A DNA stretch of 64,000 nucleotides from an uncultured Blautia sp. (GTDB lineage Bacteria > Bacillota > Clostridia > Lachnospirales > Lachnospiraceae), in assembly GCA_900539525.1 (NCBI GenBank), contig UQCM01000004.1, positions 12,502 through 76,501 of the forward strand. Reading direction: 5' to 3'. Under the pieces are notes generated by a model that saw nothing but the letters and a program-made list of their open reading frames with translations, searched no databases and had not been told where the DNA came from. Of this stretch, positions 17,305 through 25,012 are shown in pieces; position 1 is the first letter of the stretch; each line of letters begins with the position of its first letter. Both the position numbers and the translations under genes were made by a program.

Positions 17305-18123
17305 TCATTTCCGGGGTGCCTTTTGTAATTCATAGTAAAACGCATATTGCTGGAGGATTCCTGCAAATCCCTGATACCGTTCAAAAGGAAAACCATCCGG
17401 ATAGTGGTTTTCCAGCATATCTTTGATATGGGTATCCACCGGGAAGGCGTCCACGTGATGCAGCGCAAACAGGCAGATACACTCCGCTACCTTGATTCCC
17501 ACACCGCACAGCTTCATAAGCTCTGCTCTTGCTGCCTCATAATCCATCTGCCCGATCATTTCCAGGGAAACCCGCCCGTCTGCAATCATGCACGCTGTAT
17601 TCCGGATATACTTTGCACGGTAGCCCAGACCGCAGGATCCAAGTTCTTCCTGACTGCAGCCAGCCAGGGCCTCCGGGGTGGGGAAGGTATGATACTCTAT
17701 CCCTTCCGGTGTGGTCCTCTTCTCGCCAAAGTGGAGACAAAGAGCTTCCACACACTTCCGGATCCGTGGAATATTGTTCTGCTGAGAAATGATAAAGCTG
17801 ATGATCACCTCCCACAGCTCCTGACGCAGGATTCTCATACCTGCCCCACATTGTACTGCCGCATTCAGATAGGCGTCCGCCTCGTCCACCAACTCCACGA
17901 TCGCCCCATAATCCGTATCCAGATCAAAATACTCCCTCCAGCGGGATGCAAATTCCTCCTCTGTACAGGAAAAGGAAACATTATTACCCTCCTGCGTGAT
18001 CTCCAGATATTCCCCATATGCCACCAGGCGGTAACGATTTCCATCAACAGGATGCATACGGAAGCACTGTCCTGAATTGCATATTTTATGTATGTCAAAG
18101 TCCCTGATCTTCTTTCGTATCAT
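17305..18123 (-). CDS. OGG1-like 8-oxoguanine DNA glycosylase/lyase
   Basis: A base-excision repair enzyme of the HhH-GPD superfamily, 272 aa. The helix-hairpin-helix motif LCGVGIKVAECICLFALHHV carries the catalytic Lys after GVGI. PVDTHI carries the conserved Asp, and both closely follow the OGG1 pattern. The N-terminal domain contains FDIHKICNSGQCFRM, the OGG-N start with GQCFR. The ATG at 18123 has AGAGGAAAG before it; a further upstream ATG lies inside the R1 repeat and was rejected. It stands as a single gene. Confidence 0.9.
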   Translation of the reverse strand: MIRKKIRDFDIHKICNSGQCFRMHPVDGNRYRLVAYGEYLEITQEGNNVSFSCTEEEFASRWREYFDLDTDYGAIVELVDEADAYLNAAVQCGAGMRILRQELWEVIISFIISQQNNIPRIRKCVEALCLHFGEKRTTPEGIEYHTFPTPEALAGCSQEELGSCGLGYRAKYIRNTACMIADGRVSLEMIGQMDYEAARAELMKLCGVGIKVAECICLFALHHVDAFPVDTHIKDMLENHYPDGFPFERYQGFAGILQQYAFYYELQKAPRK

Positions 18124-18145
18124 CTGTGCTTTCCTCTCTAATCTG

Positions 18146-18216
18146 AAACTGTTCAGAGGCATGCAGATTTATAAATCATTACCGTGGTAAGTCTGCGGAT
18201 GGATTTGAACAGTTAC
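18146..18216. repeat. R1 repeat, intermediate copy with both ends
   Basis: aaactgttcagaggcatgca, then gatttataaat on the left and tttgaacagttac on the right. The middle carries an ATTACC/GGTAA pair. Confidence 0.78.
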
Positions 18217-18283
18217 TATGATGCTATACAGGTAACTATATCATCCGGCCTGCTCATTTTCAACAGGCAGATTTTGCTATCCG

Positions 18284-18350
18284 GTTACTGTTCACTCCGT
18301 GCGCTACTATCTGCTCCGCGACCGGTGATACACTTTGCGATGCACAGACA
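18284..18350. repeat. R4 repeat, inverted right-end copy
   Basis: gttactgttcactccgtgcg and cactttgcgatgcacaga match, in reverse orientation, the right end of the complete R4 element near 30165-30203. Confidence 0.65.
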
Positions 18351-18397
18351 GGATACTTACAGAATCCTGTTTCTCTTGACACCCGTGTTACAATAAA

Positions 18398-18462
18398 TAT
18401 GAGTTGCCCGACAAATGAGCCTTACGTCGATTTTTCCGTGCTTCGCACTCTCAAAATCGACG
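18398..18462. repeat. R5 motif plus CGTCGATTTT hairpin
   Basis: The string tatgagttgcccgacaaatg shared with 13172-13192 is followed by a CGTCGATTTT/AAAATCGACG inverted repeat. It lies in the leader region of the ArsR gene. No convincing promoter could be fixed in 18363-18541. Confidence 0.55.
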
Positions 18463-18541
18463 AAAACAATTGTTTTGCACCATCAGATTGATATGTAACG
18501 TAACGATTCATTTATCACGCAATGCCAAAAGGAGGTTCCCG

Positions 18542-18904
18542 ATGACACCTAACGACGATACCCCAAAATGTGATTATATTCATGCACACCCTGAAATCAT
18601 TGATGCCGTTACAAACCAGATGCCGGATGAAGAACTTCTCTATGACCTGGCGGAGCTTTTCAAGGTCTTCGGCGATTCCACCAGGATCAAGATCCTGTAT
18701 GTCCTGCTGGAAAGCGAAATGTGCGTCTGCGATATCGCACAGCTGCTGAATATGACCCAGAGTGCCATATCTCATCAGCTCCGCATCCTGAAACAGAGCC
18801 GTCTGGTGAAATTCCGCCGGGAGGGAAAGACCATCTTCTACTCCCTGCAGGACGACCATGTGTGCAGTATCTTAAGCCAGGGACTGGAACATCTGGAGGA
18901 ATAG
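18542..18904 (+). CDS. ArsR/SmtB-family metal-responsive repressor
   Basis: A 120-aa winged-helix repressor, likely metal-sensing. The DNA-recognition region is MTQSAISHQLRILKQSRLV, with the wing FRREGKTIFYSLQDDHV. ESEMCVCDIA matches the ELCVCD metal-binding helix of CadC/ArsR sensors. An additional Cys near the N-terminus (KCDYIHAHP) and a C-terminal DDHVCSIL...GLEHLEE resemble the alpha-3N and alpha-5 sites of CadC/SmtB. Cd, Zn, Pb or As are therefore all possible. AAAGGAGG precedes the ATG. Unusually no metal pump or arsenic gene follows it; the next gene is convergent. It may act in trans. Confidence 0.88.
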   Translation: MTPNDDTPKCDYIHAHPEIIDAVTNQMPDEELLYDLAELFKVFGDSTRIKILYVLLESEMCVCDIAQLLNMTQSAISHQLRILKQSRLVKFRREGKTIFYSLQDDHVCSILSQGLEHLEE

Positions 18905-18992
18905 CTCCTCCTGATGTCTCACCTGACACCAGTATCCCGCATTCTATCTGTTTCGTGCTCTGTGCGCTTGAAACAGTGGATACTTATCTGTT

Positions 18993-19808
18993 TTATATAC
19001 TTTTCAGCCATGTCTGTGCCAGTGTGATCCAGGACTGGCTTTCCGGGCAGACGGTTTCTCTTCTCTGGTTGTCCGTCAGTTCCGTAGCAAGAGAAAGTCC
19101 ATGGATTCCTTTCTCATAAAGGTGGAACTCCACCGGGATCTTATGGCGCATCAGCGCCTGAACCCACAACAGGGAATTTTCCGCCGGAACGCTCTTATCC
19201 TCAAAGGTATGCCAGATGAAGGTCTTTGGCACCTGCTCTCCCACCTGTTTCTCGAGAGACATTCTGTCAAGCATGTCACCATCATCCTCTTCCCCCAGCA
19301 GGTTTCGGAAGCTTCCCTCATGCCAGTACTTCGGATCCGAGGTGATGACCGGATAACACAGCAACAGTGCGTTGGGGCGAAGCTTTTCTGTCTCGCAGCC
19401 GATGGCGTCTGCCAGAAACGGCTCGTTCCAGAACACACCGAAACTGGCAGCCAGATGGCCTCCTGCTGAAAATCCCATCACTGCGATCTTCTCCGGATTG
19501 ATATGCCACTCTTTTGCATGCTCCCTCAGCAGGGATACTGCTCTTGCCACCTCTGTCAATGCCGTCGGATACTTCGCCGGTGCCACAGAATAGCGCAGTA
19601 CCGCCGCATGGAAACCCATATCCATGATTTTCAGGGCGATCGCCTCTGCCTCTCTGTCTGATGTTGCATAATAGGCACCGCCCGGACAGATCAGGACCAC
19701 CGGCCGGTCACCGATCGGAATATCCTCCGAGTATTCCCAAAAATATGTGCACATTCTGGCGTACTTTTCTGAACCCTTCTCCTGTATTGGTACAATCTCA
19801 TGGATCAT
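18993..19808 (-). CDS. Alpha/beta hydrolase, acetyl-esterase-like (BD-FAE/lipase group)
   Basis: A cytosolic esterase, probably acting on acetylated or feruloylated sugars; 271 aa. The oxyanion loop is CPGGAYY, the nucleophile is Ser in GFSAGGHLAAS, and the acid and His are expected in FEDKSVP and KGIHGLS. This is the arrangement of the exo-acting acetyl xylan/feruloyl esterases. The start at 19808 was chosen because GGAGGAG stands eight bases before it. A TTGTGG-17-TATAAT promoter falls just inside the longer upstream reading frame, making earlier starts impossible on that transcript. It is a single gene, convergent with the ArsR gene. Confidence 0.85.
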   Translation of the reverse strand: MIHEIVPIQEKGSEKYARMCTYFWEYSEDIPIGDRPVVLICPGGAYYATSDREAEAIALKIMDMGFHAAVLRYSVAPAKYPTALTEVARAVSLLREHAKEWHINPEKIAVMGFSAGGHLAASFGVFWNEPFLADAIGCETEKLRPNALLLCYPVITSDPKYWHEGSFRNLLGEEDDGDMLDRMSLEKQVGEQVPKTFIWHTFEDKSVPAENSLLWVQALMRHKIPVEFHLYEKGIHGLSLATELTDNQRRETVCPESQSWITLAQTWLKSI

Positions 19809-19878
19809 GTCATATCTCCTCCTGCCTTTGTCACCACTTTCCATTGGTATGAATGGTTCGATTTGATGTTTCATCTCA

Positions 19879-19907
19879 TTATACCAGTCTTTATGTTGAC
19901 CCACAAC
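19879..19907 (-). promoter_or_regulatory. Sigma-A promoter of the esterase gene
   Basis: TTGTGG (19902-19907), 17 bases, TGGTATAAT with an extended -10 (19879-19884). It fixes the esterase start downstream of position 19872. Confidence 0.65.
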
Positions 19908-19954
19908 GAATAAAAAATTTTTTCGTCGACATATTTCTACATCCCATAATAAAC

Positions 19955-19980
19955 GAAACGGGGAAGCTTTTGCCTCCCCA
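19955..19980 (-). terminator. Terminator-like hairpin ending the relic reading frame
   Basis: On the minus strand GGGGAGGC-aaaa-GCTTCCCC, followed by gtttcgttta. It lies about 20 bases after the stop of an open reading frame without a start (19997-20098). Confidence 0.55.
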
Positions 19981-19996
19981 TAGTCTCAATTCTCAA

Positions 19997-20098
19997 TTAT
20001 ATGTAAGATTTCTCTCCTTTATCTTTCAATAACGTCCTGAGCTTCACGAGCTCCTCTTTCAAGTTTGCATATAAAATCTCCGCCACACCGGTTCTTGT
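19997..20098 (-). pseudogene. Possible 3' relic of a gene (start-less 33-codon frame)
   Basis: An open frame ending GVAEILYANLKEELVKL... then KDKGEKSYI and a stop looks like an amphipathic C-terminal helix. It is followed by its own terminator-like hairpin. It has no Met codon and no ribosome site, and the previous gene's terminator lies directly upstream. This may be what remains after the body of a gene was deleted. The frame could also be open by chance. Confidence 0.25.
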
Positions 20099-20105
20099 AT
20101 GTACT

Positions 20106-20151
20106 TAAAAAAGGTATACCGTATTCTTCTACGATATACCTTTCCTCTTTT
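20106..20151. terminator. Strong terminator after the SH3-like protein gene
   Basis: On the minus strand GGTATATCGTA-gaagaa-TACGGTATACC (11 pairs with one G-U), followed by TTTTTT. The plus strand also has a T-rich run, so it may work both ways. Confidence 0.85.
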
Positions 20152-20173
20152 TCACGATCCGACGCTGATCCCA

Positions 20174-21043
20174 TCATCCGGCAAACATGGCTTCCTCAAA
20201 GTACACACTGTGATCGGAATGGGTTTCCGCATCTTTGAACCAGCCTTTCTTTCCTTCTGCATTTCTGATCTGGAACCAGAGATTTCCTCTTTTTCTTGTG
20301 AGCCGCAGCGGTTTTACACGGTCACCCGGCTGAATACGAAAGCTTACTTTACTGCCGCCTGCTTTTGTGTATGCAGAAAAGCTTTCCTTTGCTGTCCATT
20401 CTTTTTTCAGATACTCATACGGGAATTTCAGTGCATAGGAAGAGCCGCTCTGTACCATTCGGCTTCCTGCCAGCTTGTAGGTGACATCCACGCATACGAT
20501 TCCGGTTGACTTTCCCGTCTCCGACCATCGCACAGTCAGACTGTTATCGCCGACACGCTGAAGGATCCCTCTGGCCCAGCCGGAAAACAGCTTCTGTGTT
20601 TTATCCTCACTGTTGTTTCGGGACAGCTCTGTCAGATCTGCGATCTGCCTGAGTTTTTTATTTCTGTATTCCATGATCCGTATGGAAGTGATGTAGTCGT
20701 TATCGGAAATTCCTTCCATGTAAAGCAGTGTCTTTTTTGTTCCCACACGACAGAGATATACATTCCAGTAGTATTCACCGATGCCTCTTACAGTCTTCTC
20801 TTTTTTTCCGTCCAGATAGATATTCACTTCCTCCAGATAGTCGCCCGGTTCCTTTCCTTCCACGCAGACAAACTTCAGCGTATGCTTTTTCTTTCCTGTC
20901 AGCGTAGTCTGGTAGGTCTTTCCCTCCGTGAGCTTCTGAAAACGCGGTGCTGCCTGCGCCTCTGTCTTACTGTACAGGAATCCCGCACACAGCACGATCA
21001 GACATACGATCTGTTTCCATAATCTGTATTTTCCTTCTCTCAT
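20174..21043 (-). CDS. Secreted protein with C-terminal SH3-like domain
   Basis: A 289-aa exported protein of unknown role. Residues 1-31 form a signal peptide (LWKQIVCLIVLCAGFLY, cleavage near AQA-AP). The middle is a beta-rich stretch with no recognised family (FVCVEGKEPGDYLEEVNIYL, YYWNVYLCRV). The last 60 residues resemble a bacterial SH3 domain: FSAYTKAGGSKVSFRIQPGD and WFQIRNAEGKKGWFKD. Bacterial SH3 domains usually bind cell-wall peptide or act as ligand modules. The gene has its own TTGTAA-17-TGTAAT promoter and a strong terminator, so it is probably monocistronic. Confidence 0.75.
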   Translation of the reverse strand: MREGKYRLWKQIVCLIVLCAGFLYSKTEAQAAPRFQKLTEGKTYQTTLTGKKKHTLKFVCVEGKEPGDYLEEVNIYLDGKKEKTVRGIGEYYWNVYLCRVGTKKTLLYMEGISDNDYITSIRIMEYRNKKLRQIADLTELSRNNSEDKTQKLFSGWARGILQRVGDNSLTVRWSETGKSTGIVCVDVTYKLAGSRMVQSGSSYALKFPYEYLKKEWTAKESFSAYTKAGGSKVSFRIQPGDRVKPLRLTRKRGNLWFQIRNAEGKKGWFKDAETHSDHSVYFEEAMFAG

Positions 21044-21064
21044 GTAAATCCCTCCCTGTCATTT

Positions 21065-21093
21065 ATTACAGACGAATCCGGGCCCGTTTACAA
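21065..21093 (-). promoter_or_regulatory. Promoter of the SH3-like gene
   Basis: TTGTAA (21088-21093) and TGTAAT (21065-21070), 17 bases apart on the minus strand, about 22 bases before the start codon. Confidence 0.5.
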
Positions 21094-21111
21094 AATGTTC
21101 TCTCCTGATTC

Positions 21112-21184
21112 CCCTTTTTGCGAACGGGCTCTGAACCGTTAGTTAACTTGTTACCCATATACGCAGGCACCTCTGAACAGTAAC
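21112..21184. repeat. R1 repeat, degenerate copy
   Basis: The right end tttttgcgaacgggctctga and a second partial end cctctgaacagtaac flank an imperfect spacer, between rsmA and the SH3-like gene. Confidence 0.6.
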
Positions 21185-21208
21185 CTGCCCTGAAACGTTT
21201 TCATATAT

Positions 21209-22066
21209 CTATTTCAGTGCGTCTGCCAGCAGTGCAAACTGCTCCAGTGTCAGTGCTTCCCCTCTGACGCTGGGAGAGACACCAAGGGAAGCGATCGCTT
21301 CTGCGATCTGTTCCTTTGAAGCAGTGATTTCAGGAGAATTGTTCAGGCCGTTCTGCAGTGTTTTCCTGCGCTGGTTGAAGGATGCCCGGATGATCCGGAA
21401 CATCAGTGCCTCATCCTTTACGGAAACCTTCGGCTGTGAATACCTGGTCAGACGGATCACCGCACTGCCCACATTCGGTCTCGGCATGAAACAGTTTGGC
21501 GGAACATTCGCCACGATGTATGGTTCGGCGTAATACTGGACGGCCAGTGAGAGTGCTCCGTAATCCTTGGTTCCCGGAAGCGCCTGCATCCTCTGTGCCA
21601 CCTCTTTTTGCACCATGACTGTGATACTGTCGACGGGCACATGGCTCTCGAACAGTCCCATGATGATCGGAGTCGTGATATAATAAGGGAGATTTGCCAC
21701 CACCTTGATCGGCTTTCCACCGTTCTGCTCTTCTGCAAGCTTTCTGATATCCACCTTCAGAACATCTTCGTTGATCACAGTCACATTATCATATTCTGCC
21801 AGCGTTTCATTCAGAATGGGGATCAGCGCCCTGTCGATCTCCACGGCGGTAACCTTTCCGGCTGCTTCTGCCAGATACTGGGTCATGGTTCCGATACCGG
21901 GCCCGATCTCCAGTACAAAGTCATCCTTCCCGATCTTGGCTGCTGCGATGATCTTATCCAGTACATGTCCGTCGATCAGAAAATTCTGCCCGAATTTCTT
22001 CTGAAACGCAAACTCGTATTTCTGGATGATTTCTATGGTTTTCCGGGGATTTGATAATTTTTCCAT
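21209..22066 (-). CDS. rsmA: 16S rRNA dimethyladenosine transferase RsmA (KsgA)
   Basis: Uses S-adenosylmethionine to dimethylate two adjacent adenines in the 3' hairpin of 16S rRNA during small-subunit assembly. The 285-aa protein has the N-terminal FGQNFLID, the SAM loop VLEIGPGIGTMTQYL (about 51-65) and the catalytic NLPYYITTP (about 125-133). The C-terminal domain has FNQRRKTLQNGL. The ATG follows GATTGAGGTAAGA. It is the last gene of the leftward run thrS-metG-tatD-rsmA, and tatD next to rsmA is a common Firmicutes order. An R1 end lies between tatD and rsmA and may reduce read-through. Confidence 0.96.
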   Translation of the reverse strand: MEKLSNPRKTIEIIQKYEFAFQKKFGQNFLIDGHVLDKIIAAAKIGKDDFVLEIGPGIGTMTQYLAEAAGKVTAVEIDRALIPILNETLAEYDNVTVINEDVLKVDIRKLAEEQNGGKPIKVVANLPYYITTPIIMGLFESHVPVDSITVMVQKEVAQRMQALPGTKDYGALSLAVQYYAEPYIVANVPPNCFMPRPNVGSAVIRLTRYSQPKVSVKDEALMFRIIRASFNQRRKTLQNGLNNSPEITASKEQIAEAIASLGVSPSVRGEALTLEQFALLADALK

Positions 22067-22082
22067 TCTTACCTCAATCTTT

Positions 22083-22134
22083 GTAACTATTCAGATTCCA
22101 TTCGCAAAATTGCCTCTGCGAGGCTTTCCTTTTT
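22083..22134. repeat. R1 repeat, right-end copy
   Basis: gtaactattcagattccatt, cgcaaaatt and GCCTC-tgc-GAGGC, in the same orientation as the copy at 786-835. As there, it follows a leftward stop codon (tatD). Confidence 0.7.
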
Positions 22135-22163
22135 ATATCCTGTTATGTTCGCCGGCAAATGCA

Positions 22164-22997
22164 TCATCGTTGTTCATCCATCCCACTGCTTTGCCGGATC
22201 AGCAAATCCATCGCTGCTGTCTTCCTCTTATCTGAAAGTCCATAGAATGTCAATGCATTCTCCCAGGTCACCTGCTCTGCTTTCTCCCTGGATACTCCTT
22301 TGAGCTGTGCGATCATCTCCAGTACATAGGAGATCATCGGTGAGGAATTCCTCTTCCCGCGAAACGGCACCGGCGCCAGATACGGGCAGTCCGTCTCCAC
22401 CAGGATCCGGTCCAGAGGCACATACTCTACCACCTCTTTCAGTATTCTGGCATTTTTAAAGGTCACGACACCTCCGACGCCCAGATAATATCCCAGGTTC
22501 AGATAATCCCGTGCCATTTCCCTGGAACCGGAGTAGCAGTGGATCACACCCCCGGTGCTTCCCGCATGCTCCGCCTTCATGATGTCAAAGGTATCCTTTG
22601 CCGCTTCCCGGCTGTGGATAATGACCGGAAGATCCACCTCTTTCGCCAGCGCCAGCTGACGGATAAACCATTCCTTCTGCTGCTCTCTGGGGTTCTTGTC
22701 CCAGTAATAATCAAGGCCGATCTCGCCAACCGCCACGATCTTCTCTCTGCCGCACAGCTTTCGCAGTTCCTCCATGACCTGATCGTTTAACTGATCCACA
22801 TGATCGGGATGGATCCCCACCGCTCCATAGACAAAGGGATACGTTTCTGCCAGAGCCGCCGTATCCCGGACGCCCCGCAGGCTGGCTCCCACATTTACGA
22901 TAGCCCCCACGCCTGCGGCCTGCATTCCTCCAAGCAGTTCCTCTCTGTCCCCGTCAAATGCCTCATCATCGTAATGGGCATGGCTGTCAAATATCAT
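22164..22997 (-). CDS. tatD: TatD-family metal-dependent DNase
   Basis: A 277-aa metallohydrolase with a TIM-barrel fold. The metal ligands are visible as the HxH of FDSHAHYDD, the Glu in GEIGLDYY, His in IIHSRE, His in HCYSGS and Asp in VETDCPYLAP. Family members have 3'-5' deoxyribonuclease activity and roles in DNA repair or turnover. The gene starts eight bases after the metG stop, so the two are almost certainly co-transcribed. Confidence 0.94.
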   Translation of the reverse strand: MIFDSHAHYDDEAFDGDREELLGGMQAAGVGAIVNVGASLRGVRDTAALAETYPFVYGAVGIHPDHVDQLNDQVMEELRKLCGREKIVAVGEIGLDYYWDKNPREQQKEWFIRQLALAKEVDLPVIIHSREAAKDTFDIMKAEHAGSTGGVIHCYSGSREMARDYLNLGYYLGVGGVVTFKNARILKEVVEYVPLDRILVETDCPYLAPVPFRGKRNSSPMISYVLEMIAQLKGVSREKAEQVTWENALTFYGLSDKRKTAAMDLLIRQSSGMDEQR

Positions 22998-23005
22998 AGG
23001 ACCTC

Positions 23006-24955
23006 CTAGCAGATCTCTGCGCCTGACGGCATCTTCTTCTCCGGTACCATCAGGGACAGTTCCCCGTTCTCATCCTCTGCACAGAGCAGCATTCCCTCGG
23101 AGAGAACACCTGCCAGCTTCGCCGGCTTTAAGTTCACCAGTACCATGACCTTCTTGCCTACCATCTCCTCGGCACTGTAGTGGGATTTGATACCGGATAC
23201 GATCTGTTTTACCTGGCTTCCGATCTTCACCTGGGAGCAGAGCAGCTTTCTGGATTTCTTCACTTCCTCACAGGCAATGATCTCACCTACCTGGAACTGC
23301 AGCTTCCCGAAATCCTCAAACGTGATCTCCTCTTTCGGCTCGATATCGATCACCGGCTCTTCCGGCTTCTCCTCTTCCTGCGGCTTATGCAGCTCCTCCA
23401 CCTTTGCCAGGACTTCTTTTACATCCTGGCGTGCAAAGAGGATCTCCGGCTGATCGGTTATCTTGCTGCCGGACACATAGTGGCCCCAGGTTTCCATGTC
23501 GGAAAGGCTTCTCTTTTCTGCATGGAGCTGTGCCAGGATCTTCTCTGAGGTCTCAGGCATAAAGGATTCCAGAAGTGCGGCACCGATGGAAATTCCCTCT
23601 ACCAGATTGTAGAGAACGGTCGCCAGACGGTCTTTCTTTGTCTCATCCTTCGCCAGTGCCCACGGCATCGTCTCGTCGATATATTTGTTGCAGCGTTTAA
23701 ACAGGGTGAAGATCTCTGTAATGGCATCGGCTACACGCAGATCATCCATTTTGGCAGCTACCTTCTTCGGTGTCTCCAGCGCCACCGCTTTGAGATCCTC
23801 ATCCACCGGCTCCGTGATACCCTGATCTGCCACCACACCGCCGAAGTATTTATTGGACATGGAAATGGTACGGTTGACCAGATTTCCCAGTGTGTTGGCC
23901 AGGTCAGAGTTCATTCGCTCTACCATCAGCTCCCAGGAGATCACACCGTCATTTTCAAACGGCATCTCATGGAGCACGAAGTAACGCACCGCATCCACAC
24001 CAAAGAAATCCACCAGCTCATCCGCGTAAAGCACATTTCCTTTGGACTTGCTCATCTTGCCGTCGCCCTGCAGCAGCCACGGATGTCCGAATACCTGCTT
24101 CGGCAGCGGAAGATCCAGTGCCATCAGGAAGATCGGCCAGTAGATCGTATGGAAGCGGATGATGTCCTTGCCGATCAGATGCAGATCCGCGGGCCAGTTT
24201 TTGTTAAACAGCTCTGTGCTGTTTCCGTCACAGTCATAGCCGATACCGGTGATGTAGTTGGTCAGCGCATCCAGCCATACATAGGTGACATGCTTCGGAT
24301 CAAAGTCAACCGGAATCCCCCAGGTAAAGGAGGTTCTGGATACGCACAGATCCTGCAGTCCCGGGAGCAGGAAGTTGTTCATCATCTCATTCTTCCTGGA
24401 AACCGGCTGGATAAACTCCGGATGGGTATTGATATGCTCGATCAGGCGGTCTGCATATTTGCTCATTTTGAAGAAATATGCCTCTTCCTTCGCAGGCTGT
24501 ACCTCTCTGCCGCAGTCCGGACATTTTCCGTCCACCAGCTGAGATTCCGTAAAGAAGGACTCGCAGGGTGTACAGTACATTCCCTCATAATAGCCCTTAT
24601 AGATGTCTCCCTGATCATACAGCTTCTTGAAGATCTTCTGCACCTGCTTCTCGTGATCCACATCGGTCGTGCGGATGAACTTGTCATAGGAGGTGTTCAT
24701 CAGATCCCAGATCCTTTTGATGTCGCCTGCTACATTGTCGACAAATTCCTTCGGGGAAATGCCGGCTTCCGCCGCTTTCAGCTCGATCTTCTGTCCGTGC
24801 TCATCGGTTCCTGTCTGGAAAAAGACATCATATCCCTGCTGTCTCTTAAATCTCGCAATGCTGTCCGCCAGCACGATCTCATAGGTATTTCCAATATGCG
24901 GCTTGCCCGATGTATAGGCAATCGCCGTAGTCATATAAAACTTTTTGTTGTCCAT
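23006..24955 (-). CDS. metG: Methionyl-tRNA synthetase
   Basis: Charges initiator and elongator tRNA-Met. Class I catalytic domain with the HIGH variant in GKPHIGNTYE (about 18-27) and KMSKSKGN near 300. A zinc knuckle is formed by CTPCESF and CPDCGRE (about 127-150). The C-terminal 110 residues, starting near FEDFGKLQFQVGEI, are the tRNA-binding (Trbp111-type) domain. The total of 649 aa is normal for Firmicutes MetG with this appendage. It lies 57 bases after thrS and 8 before tatD. No T-box leader is present in the short gap. Confidence 0.97.
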   Translation of the reverse strand: MDNKKFYMTTAIAYTSGKPHIGNTYEIVLADSIARFKRQQGYDVFFQTGTDEHGQKIELKAAEAGISPKEFVDNVAGDIKRIWDLMNTSYDKFIRTTDVDHEKQVQKIFKKLYDQGDIYKGYYEGMYCTPCESFFTESQLVDGKCPDCGREVQPAKEEAYFFKMSKYADRLIEHINTHPEFIQPVSRKNEMMNNFLLPGLQDLCVSRTSFTWGIPVDFDPKHVTYVWLDALTNYITGIGYDCDGNSTELFNKNWPADLHLIGKDIIRFHTIYWPIFLMALDLPLPKQVFGHPWLLQGDGKMSKSKGNVLYADELVDFFGVDAVRYFVLHEMPFENDGVISWELMVERMNSDLANTLGNLVNRTISMSNKYFGGVVADQGITEPVDEDLKAVALETPKKVAAKMDDLRVADAITEIFTLFKRCNKYIDETMPWALAKDETKKDRLATVLYNLVEGISIGAALLESFMPETSEKILAQLHAEKRSLSDMETWGHYVSGSKITDQPEILFARQDVKEVLAKVEELHKPQEEEKPEEPVIDIEPKEEITFEDFGKLQFQVGEIIACEEVKKSRKLLCSQVKIGSQVKQIVSGIKSHYSAEEMVGKKVMVLVNLKPAKLAGVLSEGMLLCAEDENGELSLMVPEKKMPSGAEIC

Positions 24956-25012
24956 GTTTCGTCCTTCCTTTATCTCACGGAACAGCCACCCGTTTCTCAG
25001 TGACTGCCGCCT

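Noticed and set aside
20022..20177. 51-codon frame starting in TGATG at the stop of the SH3-like gene
   Set aside because: It runs through a strong terminator hairpin with a T6 run that would end the transcript first, and there is no ribosome site.
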